From: Cunninghamia lanceolata
Lineage: Eukaryota > Streptophyta > Pinopsida > Cupressales > Cupressaceae
Direction: 5' to 3'
DNA: 64,000 nucleotides
Assembly (NCBI GenBank): GCA_027924645.1
Contig: BSBN01000233.1
Coordinates: 3,800,501 to 3,864,500 of the forward strand
The notes below the pieces were generated by a model. The model saw nothing but the letters and a program-made list of their open reading frames with translations, ran no database searches and was not told the origin of the DNA. This document shows positions 24,718 through 36,696 of this stretch, one piece after another (position 1 is the stretch's first letter; every line of letters starts with the position of its first letter). A program made the translations under genes and the position numbers.

Positions 24718-26056
24718 TTACAAGTTATTTTTATTTTTTAGACAGTATTTCTTGAGGTGAAAGGCATTGACTATTTTGCCAAATTCCTCTCCCTCCATTG
24801 TGTACAAGAGATAAGCATCATTTTCAATATCTTCTTTAACCATGTAGGGGCCTTTCCAATCTTCTGAAAAGGCTCTTTTTCGTCTCCTTTTCTTGTTTTT
24901 TGTGCTAGCTCTTCTTAGGACAAGTTCTCCTATTTGGTATGGTTCATCATTCGAGTCTATTACTGCCAACTCGGTGGTTTCTCTCAGCATCGTGAGACGA
25001 AGTAAGTCTCAAAAGGCATGCTAGTGGGAGGGAGTCCAATACAGGACTCCGTCGCAATTTAGTAGTTCTGCCAATAGATCAAATTGTTCTTGCATGTAGA
25101 CCTTTACCTCTAGCCTCTATTGGATTCTTTGTAAGAATTGGAATAGTTCAAGGGGAGTTTGCAGCTCCCTTTGCTCATTAGGAGGGACAAAGCTTATACT
25201 TGTCCTCCCATTGGGTTCTGGTCTCAAATCCATGGCAAACCCAATATAACTTTTTTGTAGTTCAAAAATGATAGGGTCATCGATACCAACTATCACTCTC
25301 ATCTTCCACTCTCTGTGAAAGATACCTTCACTTTATTCATCTTCATTCAGAAATCTCTCCACCATTTCTATTTGTACCTGAGGTGCTTCCCATTCACCGA
25401 GTTTGTTTGATTGAACCAGGGCAGAAGTGGTTGGTTTTTCTAGTGGTTTGGCTACTATAAACATCCTAGGCAACACCCCTATAGCATTGGTTGATTCATT
25501 ATCTATGGAATGTGCCTCCTCCATGGGAATTATTGGTTGATGTGAGTCCTCTGTTGGTGTGAGGGGCTCATACAATTCTATTTCTTTAGGTGTGTCGGTA
25601 AGATGTGATTTACTTAGTGGTGACAGTGTTGTCTATAACCTTCCATTATATCTTCCTCTGCATCTAAGAAAGCATGTGGGTCTACATTCCTCAGATCTAG
25701 CGTAGCAGTCTGAAACACTAGTCCTTCGGTTCTATGAGGTTTCTCCCCTATGCACAGGAAGATTTTATAGGCCTCTTGAATGCCGATCATGAGTATCACT
25801 AGGGGGAATTGGAGTGGTCCATCCCTTTCGATCAAATCCATGATCTCAATTGTTTTATCTTTAGGGACCATTTCCCTTTGCTTTGGTGGTGGCCCCTTCT
25901 CTAGAGTTTTGATTTATGTTGTGTTTATGGTCTTTTTCGGAGTTTCGATCTGTTTGATGCATATCGACTGAGGTGTAGGATTTGGGATGGTTAACTTGTT
26001 GGTAGGGAGTTCATAGTCTATGGGAATACCTATGCATTTATTTGAAGTATTTGACT
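24718..26056 (-). pseudogene. Pol linker joined to integrase C-terminus; RT/RNase H/IN core missing
   Basis: The lower end (24718-24990, 90 residues) is the typical C-terminal end of a plant Ty3/gypsy integrase: YQIGELVLRRASTKNKKRR, a DWKGPYMV motif, then the closing block GEEFGKIVNAFHLKKY. The remainder (25117-25871) is acidic linker text such as would follow a protease, in several frames and with stops. No RT (YxDD), RNase H or integrase DDE motif is found between them. The simplest reading is an internal deletion with its junction near 25000-25110. Confidence 0.75.
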
Positions 26057-26842
26057 TTAACATGCTAAAGGTTCTAGATATCCTTGTGTGACATATACCT
26101 TCCCTAGGTGTAAAAATTGAACTTCTTGAAACAACATGGATGGCACAACCTTCATACTGTGTATCCATGGCCTTCCAAGAATCAAGTTATAGCCCACGTC
26201 CTTATCTATTACATAGAAAGTGGTTGGAATGGTTTTGGGTCCCAAGGTCACTGGAAGGTTAATTTTTCCTATGGTAGTTGCTTTCAGATTATCATATCTA
26301 CTTAGGGTATCTCTTGAAGTGGTGATGTTGGTGTGTCCATAGCCCATTCTCTCTAAAAGGGAGAAATGAACTATATTCACTGCAGCTCCATCGTCAATTA
26401 ACATTCCTTTGATGTATGTGTCATAGACCCACACTTGAAGATATAGTGTGGGGTCCCCTTTTTTAGTTAACTTTGCCTCAGAGGGCATTTGTTGTAGGTC
26501 AAAGAAGAATCCTAGATATTTAAGTTCTGAGTTTGGTGGGCTAAGATCATAGTCCACATGATTGATTTGTTCACTAAGCAATGGCGTGATTTGGTCAAGA
26601 TATTTTAGGCCTATTGCCTTTAGCAATGCTGAGTAATGTGAAGGGGAGTTCCTGAGTAAATCAATGAATGAGATGTGAGCATATGTTTTCTTTAGATCTT
26701 CTATGAGCTCATAAGGTCTGATCAGAGTTGGTATCGGCTCTACTCCTGAAATGGTGCCTTTGTATGCTTCTTCTTGTTCATTGTCTTCCTCATGATCTTC
26801 CTCTTGTTCTTCATTATGCATAATCTCAACCAATCCCATCAA
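26057..26842 (-). pseudogene. Retropepsin-like protease segment of the nested element
   Basis: 261 residues, open throughout. The catalytic region reads GMLIDDGAAVNIV, in which the usual D-S/T-G is replaced by D-D-G-A, a variant seen in Tat-type proteases. The flap and C-terminal signature follow: VGYNLILGRPWIHSMKVVPS. It lies in the same frame as gag, separated from it by the stop at 26852-26854, so it would be expressed as part of a Gag-Pro polyprotein. An acidic Glu-rich stretch (near 26755-26830) forms the gag-protease linker. Confidence 0.85.
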
Positions 26843-26851
26843 TTTGGTTAC

Positions 26852-28720
26852 TTATTTTTGTCCTAGTTGTGGTGGGACTTCGGGGTTACTATTCTGAGTT
26901 GCTTTGTTTTGATTTGTCATTTCTATATTTTTGTGTGTAGGGAATGGGTCCTGATAAATTCTCATATTTGCATTTTGTTGTGCTACAAGAGCTTGATTTT
27001 GTCTTTTACCTTTCATATCCGATGTGACCACCTGTGGGTTTAAGAACATTTCTATGAACATACATTGTTGGTCTTCTGGAAGTTTTTCTATAAATCTATT
27101 GTATTCCATACAAGATTATGTGCTATGGCCCTTTGTTCTATGAAAAGAACAAAATTGGTCCAACTCATATGTGGGTCTCTCATATCTTCCTTCATTTTCA
27201 TTCCCATTTGTGTTGCAGTTCCAACTTTGGTAGCTGTCCTGAGGGTAGTACCCATTATTTCTAGGTTGATCTATGGCATTTATATTAGGGGGATAGTAAT
27301 CCCTCCCATTATAATCATCTTTTATCTTTTTGATGGGGGGTTGATCCATTACCCCGTCTGTGATTGCAGTTCTATTGTTTTTGAGGATCTTAACAATAGA
27401 GGTATTGTTTCCCGTGTCTTCTTTTGTCAACTTTCCTTTTGACCCATAGAATTTTTGACCACTATCGATGAAAGCTTGATCAATTCTTAAAGCACTTTCC
27501 AATGCTTCCTCGTAGGACTTGTATGGCAGTTTTTGAACATCCTCTCTCATGTCTTTGTTAAGGGCATGTAAGAAGAGATCTCATAGTTCTCGGTGGTCCA
27601 TATTTGAAGCAATGGTTGAAGAATAGAGTAGTTGCCTCCATCGAGTGACAAAATGTGCTACAGATTCATTTGGTTCTTGTTTTATTGTAAGGAATTCTCT
27701 GATCCCTATTTTAACGAGCTTGTTCATGTCAAATGCCATGACAAACTCTTCGATTAATTGTCTAAATGAGTGGATTGAAGCCTATGAGAGATGATAATAC
27801 CAATCCAAAGTGATGCCTTCAAGAGTTTTTGGGAAAAGTTTTGCGACAACCCCATTCGAAGGGAGGAGTTATCTTATGGCTGTGGTGTAGGCTTTGATGA
27901 GTGAATTTGGATCTCTTTCTCCTTTGAACTTTGGGAGATCTAGTAATGGATGAGGTAGCTACACATTTCTTATGTTTTGGTCTAGAGGCTCTTTCAAATA
28001 TTTGAGATACATTCCTAAGAAGGTGCTTTGAGATTGCGGGGTTGTTAGTAATAACCTTGTATGTGGGTTTTCATTACCTATTGTCGGATTCATTGGATTG
28101 TTCTAGATAGGAGGGTTTCTGTTTAGACAAGTGTCATTACTAGCATGCCGTGAATAATAATTGAGGTAGGGGGGATTTTGAGATGCCCCCTGGTCTTGGT
28201 TGTGAGACTTAAGTCTTCTTTGTGGAACAAATTGTTCTTCTTCCAAGATTCTAATTCTTTGCACTAGAGTTGTGCTTAAATCTGAGGAGTTGCAGCTCTA
28301 GGGGTTTCTTCATTTCTAGGATGTTCTCTTCAAATATTTTCATAGTGGTGGGCTTCCTCTCATGCGGTGTTTTCTTTTTGTTCTTCTTGTAAGGCAATCC
28401 TCAATGCCTCTCGAGCATCTTTGGTTTCTTGTAGGCACTTTTCCAACCTTCTAACCTCTTCATCAAGGTGAGAATTCGATGTGCTTATGGAAGGTCATTT
28501 AGGTCGATGTATCTCTGACCTTATCCTTCTAGCTTTATGCAGCACATTTGGAATGGCCGATTCATTTTCCGAAGTTGGGTTATTGAAGGATAAAGAACAC
28601 CTGGACTCTTTTGGAGCTTGTTCATAATCAGAGTCTTCATAGTCATAACAATGGGTAATTGGTACATCAAGATGCAGTGGCACATACCTATCAAAGGAAT
28701 GGGTTTATGGTTCAATTGAG
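26852..28720 (-). pseudogene. gag of the nested Ty3/gypsy element
   Basis: A retrotransposon gag core is readable at about 27550-27760, with REFLTIKQEPNESVAHFVTR and the following RWRQL. It is followed at 27116-27550 by a Tyr/Asn/Gln-rich part and a degenerate zinc knuckle (FCSFHRTKGHST). Frame and stops: 27550-27116 and 27109-26852 share the protease frame and are separated by single stops, and another stop lies near 27583. The N-terminal part (28495-28715) is in a different frame, so at least one frameshift is present. It is non-functional as read. Confidence 0.75.
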
Positions 28721-28930
28721 GGAATGTTCCCTTGGTTTAATTCTAGTTCTATCATATTCAAGGGTGCCATAGACACTGTAGAATAAATGGAATGGCTAAT
28801 GGCACAAATGACAAAAGTCAAAGTAGCTATGAAAGCAATGAAAGAATGTTTTTGAAGTGTTTAAATATTTTTGAAATGTTTTGAAATGGAAACGCAAACT
28901 ACAAAACAAGAAGATTTTGTAGTTCACATT

Positions 28931-28940
28931 GGGTTCACCA
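28931..28940 (-). promoter_or_regulatory. Primer-binding-like site of the nested element
   Basis: The minus strand reads TGGTGAACCC five bases after the ACA end of the 5' LTR. The TGG start and position fit a tRNA primer site; the tRNA was not identified. Confidence 0.55.
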
Positions 28941-28945
28941 AAATA

Positions 28946-31293
28946 TGTATGCTCAAAATCATGACTCTAGTTGCCTAGGGATGTTAGGTCAGATTTCGAC
29001 ATGCATGCTAACCCTTCCCTCCTTGCCACAAGGTGATCCACCAGGTCACTCTCGCTCACCTGGAAGTAGCCAGTCAAGAGGAGGAAAGACATGGCAGAGG
29101 TCTGGGTCATTGGAGAGATGGACTTCGTGGAGGGGGGTCAGCAAGTTCTGTGGCCTTTGTTGTTGTGTGTTTTGTTGTATGTTTCATTCAATAGTTGTTG
29201 CAGTTGAGATAACCCTACGACTTGAAGGGTCACTAGTTTCTCTTCATTTGTTTGGATTCCTTAAATTCCACCTCTATGTGGGTAGATGATTGTTTCTGTT
29301 GATCACTTCTACTATTTCAATGTCTCGAAGGAATGCTCATTACAGTTGTAATTGCCTAGTTTCTTCTAACAACAAGATGACAAATGGGCCTCCTTGTGGT
29401 AGAACAAATGTTTCTTGTTGTGTTTGTGGATGTAACTCCTCAATCTCATCATGGATAGCCCTCACCCACTCTCCTCTCACTCCTAAGCACATTCATGAAT
29501 CAGGATAGAGGATGTTGTGTAATTGCTAATGTTAACTAGATCTAGGGTTTTGACCTAGGGTTTTGTTGACCTAGGGTTTGACTTATGTTTTGACTTTGTT
29601 TAATTGTGATTACCTCGTGATGGAATCGAGGGTTTACAATTTTGTCTATTCTAGGGGATCTATATGCATGCAAGCTAAATGATATGCAAAATGTCTTTTT
29701 TTGGTATTTTTTGGAGTATTTTGGAAATAAAAGTGCTTCTAATCTATGAAGAGGAAATATGTTTGCCATCCTATATGACTTTTCTAATGTAAATTTAAAC
29801 TACGTTTTTTGGGTTTTTGATGTTTTGAATGCAATCTAATCTAAAGAAAATGGAAAATGCTTCTTCTAACAATCTAGATCTAGAAATATGAAAGTGATTA
29901 ATCTAACATGCATGATATAACTATCAAGGAAAAAGCAATGTTTACTATTCCCAAGAGAAAATTTGATTCTCTAATTACTATGAATTAAGCAAAAACAATG
30001 AAGGAACCTGCAAGAAATGAAGATTTGTTGACTCCACTACCCTTAGTAATCCTTGTGATAGGCAACCTCTAATCCTTCTGTGGAAGTAGGTGATCCTCTT
30101 GACAACCAAATGACCTAAAGAAGCAAAAAGAAGCTTTGATGAAGCTTGTATGAGCTCAATGAGAGCTTGGATTGAGCACAATGGCATAGAATGAAGTAGG
30201 GTAGCATTGCTTGGTTGAACAAATAAAGCAAAAGGCACCTTCATCCTGTATGAGCATTTGAATCTAAGTTGGAGAGCAAAATTGGCAAGAGTTGTGTGCA
30301 CAATGAATTTGCCTCCCTTTATGCTTGAGATAGAGGGTATTTATAGGTTTAGAAGAAGGGATTGATTGAAGAGTTAACTCATTTGATTGATGAGTTAACA
30401 AGAATAGATTGGGGAGTTAATAGGGTTGATTACCTAGTGAACTCAGCTAATTAGAGAGTGATGAAGCAATGATGGCTTATCACTGAAGAGAAAATGGAGG
30501 TGAGGGAATGCATGAGATTGATTAGAGAATTAATTTGAGATCAAATAGATTTAATTATGCATGTGTGCGTGCATGAAATAGTTAACTCTATATCAGGGAT
30601 CAAAAATCATGCAAATTGAAAGAAAAATAAGTGAAAACAGAGCAAAAACGAGAGAGAAACTAAGTTTTTCCATGGTCTCAAAAATGGCAGGGTTCACCCC
30701 TTTTGTAAGTAGGGTCGCCCTGGGGTGACTATGGGTCGCTCGGGGGAGATCCAGTATAGACAGGGTTAGATGCAGAAAAATAGGCTGGGAGATGGCAGAA
30801 GAGAGGAAAAGGATGAGTTCTGCATCAAGAAATAGGTCAATCATGTGGAAGAATCCAAATCTCCACTTGTGTCTGTAGGATCTCGTAGGGGAGATATGGA
30901 AATAATATAGGGAGATTTGGATTGGTTGATTGAAACTGAAAACTAACAGTGGGAGATGGATCAGGAGACCTCTTGAAGGCTTCTAGGAGGTGCACAAGAT
31001 GAAAAACAAAGGGAAAAGGTGAGAACTCACCTACATGACACTCACAAGGCTTAGGATCAAGGTCGAAAGCTAGAAAATGCAAGTTGACAAGTGTCACAAC
31101 AAGTGTTGAAAGTGTCACAAACAGGGAACAAGGGAAATCGACAAAGAAGAAACAACACAAGACAAGAAAAGAGGACATGTCATCAAGAGGCCTGCTGCTT
31201 AAAGGATTTTATTTCATGCTTACATGTACTTGACAAGGATTTGAATGATCATAGGGGTCCTCATGGAGGTCGTGCATGATTTTTGTGCTTATA
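28946..31293 (-). repeat. 5' LTR of the nested Ty3/gypsy element
   Basis: 2348 bp, from TGTATGCTCA to TGTGCTTATA on the plus strand. The final TA is the mutated CA seen in the partner. It contains about 343 bp (about 29272-29614) absent from the other LTR. GACAT follows immediately. Confidence 0.92.
30339..30346 (-). promoter_or_regulatory. Candidate LTR TATA box
   Basis: The minus strand reads CCTATAAATACCC about 950 bp into the 5' LTR. An equivalent box occurs in the other LTR near 19430-19437. Confidence 0.5.
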
Positions 31294-31298
31294 GACAT
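31294..31298. repeat. Target-site duplication GACAT, right copy
   Basis: A perfect match to 18373-18377. Confidence 0.93.
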
Positions 31299-32220
31299 AG
31301 GCAAAGGACATCACAAACACATTGAAGCAAGAAAAGGCCCTTGTTGAGAAGAAATACCAAGATAAGATGAAGGAGGTGTCTCAGTTGCAATATAGAATAC
31401 TGAAGGAGCAGAATCAAATTAGTGCCTTTCAAGCTCAATTCATGGCTGAGCAAGAGAAGACTAAGCAATTGACAATTAAACTAAGTTAGAGGCCTCAGAA
31501 TGCTGGAGTGTTAGAAATGGTCAAGTAGCTATATGTGTCAACATGGTAGAGGATCTCTGAGGAGGTTACACAGCTTAAGCCTACCCTCAGTTTCCTTCTT
31601 AAGGCTTAATAGTTGTGCAAAAGAGTGAAGTCTTTAGTTGAAGGTACTTTATCCATTGTTTCTTTAAGAGTCTCAGACTCTCAACTTTTCTTATAAAAGT
31701 TCTATGATGCGACTGATGAAGCTTTGCTAGCAGTAGGGGTGAGTGATAGAATGACTGTAGCTAAAAAAGTGGATGAAGTTCTCAGTTGTAATGAGGCTGC
31801 AACGAAATGCAAGACACTTCTAGATATTCTGAAGGAAGGAGTCAAAGGCATGAAAGGGTACATTGAGAAGCTGGTATAGATGGGACTCCCATCTCATTTC
31901 CCAAATGATAGCATAGTCTTAATGACTGACAAGATCAAGGCACTCCTATTGTTGAAGAAAAATGACTAGACTCTTTTTCAAAGTCTGAGTGACTCATCAA
32001 GTGTGTGGGAGGTAGAATCAATTCTCATTTCCATGAACTAGCTTGAGTTTTAGTTGCATTTAGTGGTGCAAATTCTCCAGTCCTTCTATCATAAGGATAT
32101 TATCAATTTGGATCTTGCTTTCCAAGCTTTATAGAAGAGGTAGGGCTTGTCAAACTCAAAGTGGTCTTGGTATCAAGCTACCTTAAAGAAGTTGTAACTT
32201 TTTGGGCCCTGGCAGTGCAA
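31299..32220 (+). pseudogene. Additional post-pol ORF of the old Ty3/gypsy element, second part
   Basis: The frame of 15480-18377 resumes here when the nested element and one GACAT are removed; the first codon across the junction is a TAG, then AKDITNTLKQEKALVEKKYQ follows. The text stays rich in Lys/Glu/Gln with a coiled-coil look to about 31470, and less charged blocks follow (VAKKVDEVLSCNEAATKCKT near 31760). Stops accumulate and the frame fades near 32200. Its match in composition and phase to the first part is the main support for the nested reading. Confidence 0.7.
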
Positions 32221-32399
32221 TTTTGAATTTTTTATCTTTTTGTATACTTTCAAGGCTCTTTCTACGCAGACACAGAGTCCCATGTGAGTAACCAAGAACT
32301 ATAGAGTTAAAATTCTACATTTTGTAGCATCTATTCACAGTGGCAAAATACTTATATTTTTGGCCTGGTAATCCATTTTGTATTGCAATTCATAACCAG

Positions 32400-33300
32400 T
32401 GTGGAATCACCAAGTGTCACACAGGCGAGATTTTGAAGAAAAGAAGGTTCACAAAATTTGCGTGAATGCACCATGTGGCGTGGTAATCAAATAGCTAACA
32501 CAGTGTCTAGTTGTAGCAAAAAGTGCCAAAGGTCTTCTTCCGAGTTTGCAATCTTTGACAGTCACAGGGCATGCCATGTGTTTGTGTCAAATTCTTTTCC
32601 CCTTTCATTTCATAAAGTTTCTAAGCCGCGGGATTGCGCCACGTGTTGCAATGGTTGGAAGAGGAAAACTTTTGATTAAGCAGCTCAGATATGAGTGGGA
32701 GCACATGTCTTTGTTGCAAATGAAGCGAAGCCTGCTGCGTGTCACTCTTTCCGCAGTATAGTAAAGTATCGAAGTAAAATATGGTGGGCCCAAGATATTA
32801 AGTGTTGTTTTGCAAGAGTAGTGAAAAGTGGCAAGTGTCGTAATGGCATTTGAAGGAAAGAAACAAAGTAGCTTAGAAGAAGTGCCAGTCTACCACGTGT
32901 CCCTGTTTTGAAGCTAGTGGGTGTTGCCATGTGTCTTGAGCATCAGTTAAGCTGAAAGTAAGTAAAGAAGAAGCTGAAGGCACCAAGTGTCTATATGGCG
33001 TGCATTCGAAGAAATATGAGAGGGGCTGACCTGATAAGCACAAATGTGCCATGTAGCAACTTTTGAGCGATTTAGAAGCCCATGGAAGAGGCCATTTGTC
33101 CCAATTGTATCGGTAGTTATAGAACCATATGTTCAACGCCAGTCAACCAATCAAAATGCGAGGATAATGCAGAAGCAGATTCAGAAAGATTTCCTACGTG
33201 TGACTAGCTCTAGTTTAGTTTTACAGGCAGTTGAGAATCTTAACAGCCATCAGTTTACCAAAGCCCCATCTTTCTGATCTAAGTAGGGAAATTTTGTAAC
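32400..33300 (+). promoter_or_regulatory. Array of CCAnGTGTC-like motifs, possible LTR of the old element
   Basis: At least ten degenerate copies of CCA(A/C/T)GTGTC occur on the plus strand, for example at 32410, 32471, 32574, 32639, 32830, 32893, 32927, 32983, 33049 and 33091. They are spaced about 30-190 bp apart. The best copies contain ACGTGTC or CACGTG cores, the G-box/ABRE type bound by plant bZIP and bHLH factors. A TATATA motif follows near 33307. The place after the additional ORF suits a 3' LTR, but no partner LTR is in the window, so the LTR call is inference. Confidence 0.4.
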
Positions 33301-33834
33301 TAATAGATATATATGTAGAGATACCAAAATAGAAGAGTATACATGAGAATAGATTTTGTGGTGTGACTAGAATATATCATTTTTCCTTTGTAGTTGTTTC
33401 AAAAGAAAAGCATCGTAGATCTATGCATGTTTTGTGCCTTATGTATTCTATTGAATATATTAATGAAAAACCTTTGTTCTGTGCTATTTGGTGATATTTT
33501 TCTGTCTGTATTGCAACTTCTCTAAGTTCAGCCTCTGAGTTTAAATCTATTCATAATCAATTTATATGAATCATGCTCATTCCTCTTTAATATAGTAGGA
33601 ATCATAATGATTTAGTCACTGTGCTGATTATTGAATCAAATATAAGTCTAGCGTATCGCCTTAGAAGTTATTTCATATTGTATCTGTAATCTTATTTTTT
33701 CTTCCCCTTTTCCCAAAACCCCATTGAAAAAAGATGAGCCATCTTCTATAAAATCTAGAGGTTATTCTGAGTGTCATCCCACATTCTCAAAATCTCATAT
33801 GTTGGTGATGGATTAATCCCACAAATTTATGCAT
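33301..33834. other. Unassigned stretch
   Basis: About 530 bp between the motif array and the Copia relic. It may be the end of the old element's LTR; no boundary was recognised. Confidence 0.35.
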
Positions 33835-36667
33835 TAACATGCCTATTGCAAGAAACCTAGTCATGATGAACATAAGTGTCTTAAGAAGTAGATTGATCAC
33901 CTGACACATCTTCTTGAGAAGAACAATATCAAGGTGCCTAATTCAATCAAACAGAGTTCATCTCAGGAATCTTTAAAGGACACAGGTCCAAAAGTAAGGG
34001 GAAAGGAAAGGGCAAGGCCGTAGTTGCTATTGCTTCACAAACTGATACTTGGATGATTGACTCAGTGCTTCACACAACATGGATTCATCACAAGATGGTT
34101 TTGCTTCTTTGGAGCCATGTTCTATGCCATCTATACTCATGGGTGATGACATTCCTACTAAAGTGCATGGGAGAGGGTTTGTTGACATGGGTGAAGGAAC
34201 ATTTCATGATGTTCTTTGTGTTCCATCTTTGTCAATAATCTCCTATATATCTATCAGATCACTCACATTGGTGCTAGCAATAGGGTTGAGTTCACTCCAG
34301 AAATAATGGTAGTTAGTGAGTTGCACAATGGATCTACAGTTGCTATGGGAAAAGTTGATCATCGGTCTAGACTATATCAGTTTTCTCACTTTGTTTCTAA
34401 TTCTCCTTCACTTGCTTTTCTCACTCACTCATATGAGGTGAGTTGTTTGTGGCATCAGCAGTTTGGCCACTTAAACTACTACTACTTGCAATAGCTTAGT
34501 CAATAGGACATGGATTTAGGGTTGCCTTATATTTGGTTTTTTGATGGTGTTTGCCAAGGATGCATTCTTGGTAAGCATCTTGAAGAGAAATTTGATAAAC
34601 TAAAAGCATGGAGGGCCACACAACCTCTGGAGTTAGTACATAGTGACTTGGCAGGACTATTTCCACATCCTTCTTTTAGCAGCACTTGATATGTTCTCAC
34701 ATTCATTGATGACCTTTCCAGATACATATGGGTTTATTTTCTCAAAAAAAGGTTTGAGGTCTTTGAGTCTTTTCAGGACTTCAAAGCTTTTGCAAAGAAA
34801 CAATCTGAGAAGTCCATCAAGATTCTACATACAGAGAAAGGGGGAAGTATGTCAACCAGAGTTTTGAGATGTTTTGTGCCTCTGAAGGCATTGATTTTCA
34901 ACACACAGTTCCCTACAGTCAACAATAAAATGGTGTCATAGAGTGAAAGAATAGGTCCTTAAAAGAGATGGCCAATTGTATGATTCACTCTAGCTCTATG
35001 GTACCTTAGTATTAGGTGGAGGCCATCAACTATGCATGTTACATTCCGAATTGGGTGCCTCACCGAGCTTTGAAGGGGGTCACTCCTTTTCAATCTTGGC
35101 CCAGTTGGAAACCCATAGTTAAGCACTTTCAAGTGTTTGGTTCTCTTGAATGGTCTCACATTCCAGCAAAGAAATACAAGGCTATGGATCCCTAGAGCAA
35201 GCCTTGCATATTTGCTGGATACCTAGATGGTGTCAAAGGCTACAGGCTTCTCCACCCCACAACTCATGAGTTTCTCATCAGGAGGAGTGTTCATTTCAAG
35301 GAGGATGTTCCTAGTTCTCCTACAACTTCTCCATCTACAATCACTTTGGAGATAGTGAGGCATGATGATAGTTCTTCCGAGGATCTTAATCCTCTTGCTC
35401 TTGATGAGGAGTCTTCTTCCTCCACTTTAGATGGCAACAATGGTGATGAGGATTCATCTTCCTCTGCTCCTAGTCATCATTCAGAGGGTGATGATTCTCC
35501 TCTAGATTCTCATAGTGGGCCTCTTTGGGCTCGTCAAACATTGGAGCTAGTAGGCGATTGGGTTGGTAATCCTTTAGATGCTCAAAGAACAAGGTCACAA
35601 TTTGAGCAGGCTCCACATCTCTTCATTGCTTCAACTTCTAATTCACAGTCATTTTGGGAAGCCTCTAATGTCCCCGAGTGGGATGCTGTTATGCAAGAAG
35701 AGATTAGTTCCTGGGAGAGGAACCATGCTTGGGATTCGGTCCCCCTTCCTAAGGGAAGGAAACATGTTCGATGCAAGTGGATCTATCAGACAAAATTTGC
35801 ATAGATGGGTCAATTGATAAGCATAAGGCTCACTTGGTCATGAAGGGATTCTCCCAGGTTCCTAGGATTGACTACTCTGAGACTTTTGCACCAGTTGCCA
35901 AAATGAACTCAATCTGACTTGTCCTTGCAATTGCTATAGTCCATCATTGGGAAGTTCATCAGATGGATGTGAAGAATTCTTTTCTTCATGGTGACCTTTA
36001 GGAGGAGATATACATGGAGCAGCCACAAGGGTTTGTATAGGATACTTCACTTGTTTCTTGTCTTTGGAAGTCTCTCTATGGCCTCAAACAGGCCCCTTGG
36101 TCTTGGTATGCAAAGATGAACTCCTTTCTTCTATTAGTTGGGTTCATTCGGTGCCATTTTGATCCAAATGTGTATATTCTACAACAAGATGATACTCTCA
36201 CATTTGTTATTCTCTATGTTGATGACTTGTTGATTATAGGGAGTTTCTCATCCACCATCAAGGATGTGAAAACTACCTTTCATGATCATTTCCTAATGTT
36301 AGACTTGGGCCTTCTGTACTACTTCTTTGGGATTGAGATCATTTAGTCTTCATCCAGTATCTTCATGGCACAACCCAAGTATGCATTTGATATGCTTTAT
36401 AGATTTCACATGGTCGATTGTGTGCCTAGACCAACTCTATTTTTGTCTAGGGTAAAACTTGAGGCTCATTGTTCTTCACCACTGGTTGATGCTACTTTGT
36501 ATTGCCAACTTGTTGGGAGCCTTATATACTTTACTCACACGAGGCTTGATTTGTCATATGTTGTGGGCGTGGTCTCCAGGTTCATGTATGAGCTACATGA
36601 GTTGCATTGGGAAGAAGCAAGTGGATTCTTCACTATGTATAGGGCACTCATAGTATACACATCCTAA
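33835..36667 (+). pseudogene. Old Copia pol relic
   Basis: The relic reads, with many frameshifts and stops: a degenerate zinc knuckle (AYCKKPSHDEHKC near 33848); the protease DSG region with a 1-bp frameshift near 34060; GAG-pre-integrase (SCLWHQQFGHLNYYYLQ near 34441); integrase (QPLELVHSDLAG near 34622); a Ser/Asp-rich linker (35346-35560); RT (MQEEISSWERNHAW; FVILYVDDLL at about 36202-36231); and the GSLIYFTHTRLDLSYVVGVV block (about 36520-36580). It stops abruptly at 36667, before the RNase H catalytic motifs. It is much more decayed than the element at 4-11 kb and on the other strand. It is non-functional. Confidence 0.9.
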
Positions 36668-36696
36668 AAAAAGAAAAACTAAGCATGCTTCCCAAC

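Larger units (their letters stand above)
18378..31293 (-). mobile_element. Nested Ty3/gypsy element (Tat-like), RT/IN deleted, with antisense extra ORF
   Basis: The 12916-bp element lies on the minus strand inside the additional ORF of the older element. It has LTRs of 2005 and 2348 bp with about 90% identity by eye, a GACAT target duplication, a primer-binding-like site next to the right (5') LTR and a polypurine tract next to the left (3') LTR. Reading 5' to 3' on the minus strand, it holds gag, protease, a linker, then only the integrase C-terminus: RT, RNase H and the integrase core are missing. A plus-strand PMD-like ORF lies between the pol end and the 3' LTR, an arrangement known for some Tat (Retand-type) elements. 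It is non-autonomous as it stands. Confidence 0.92.
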
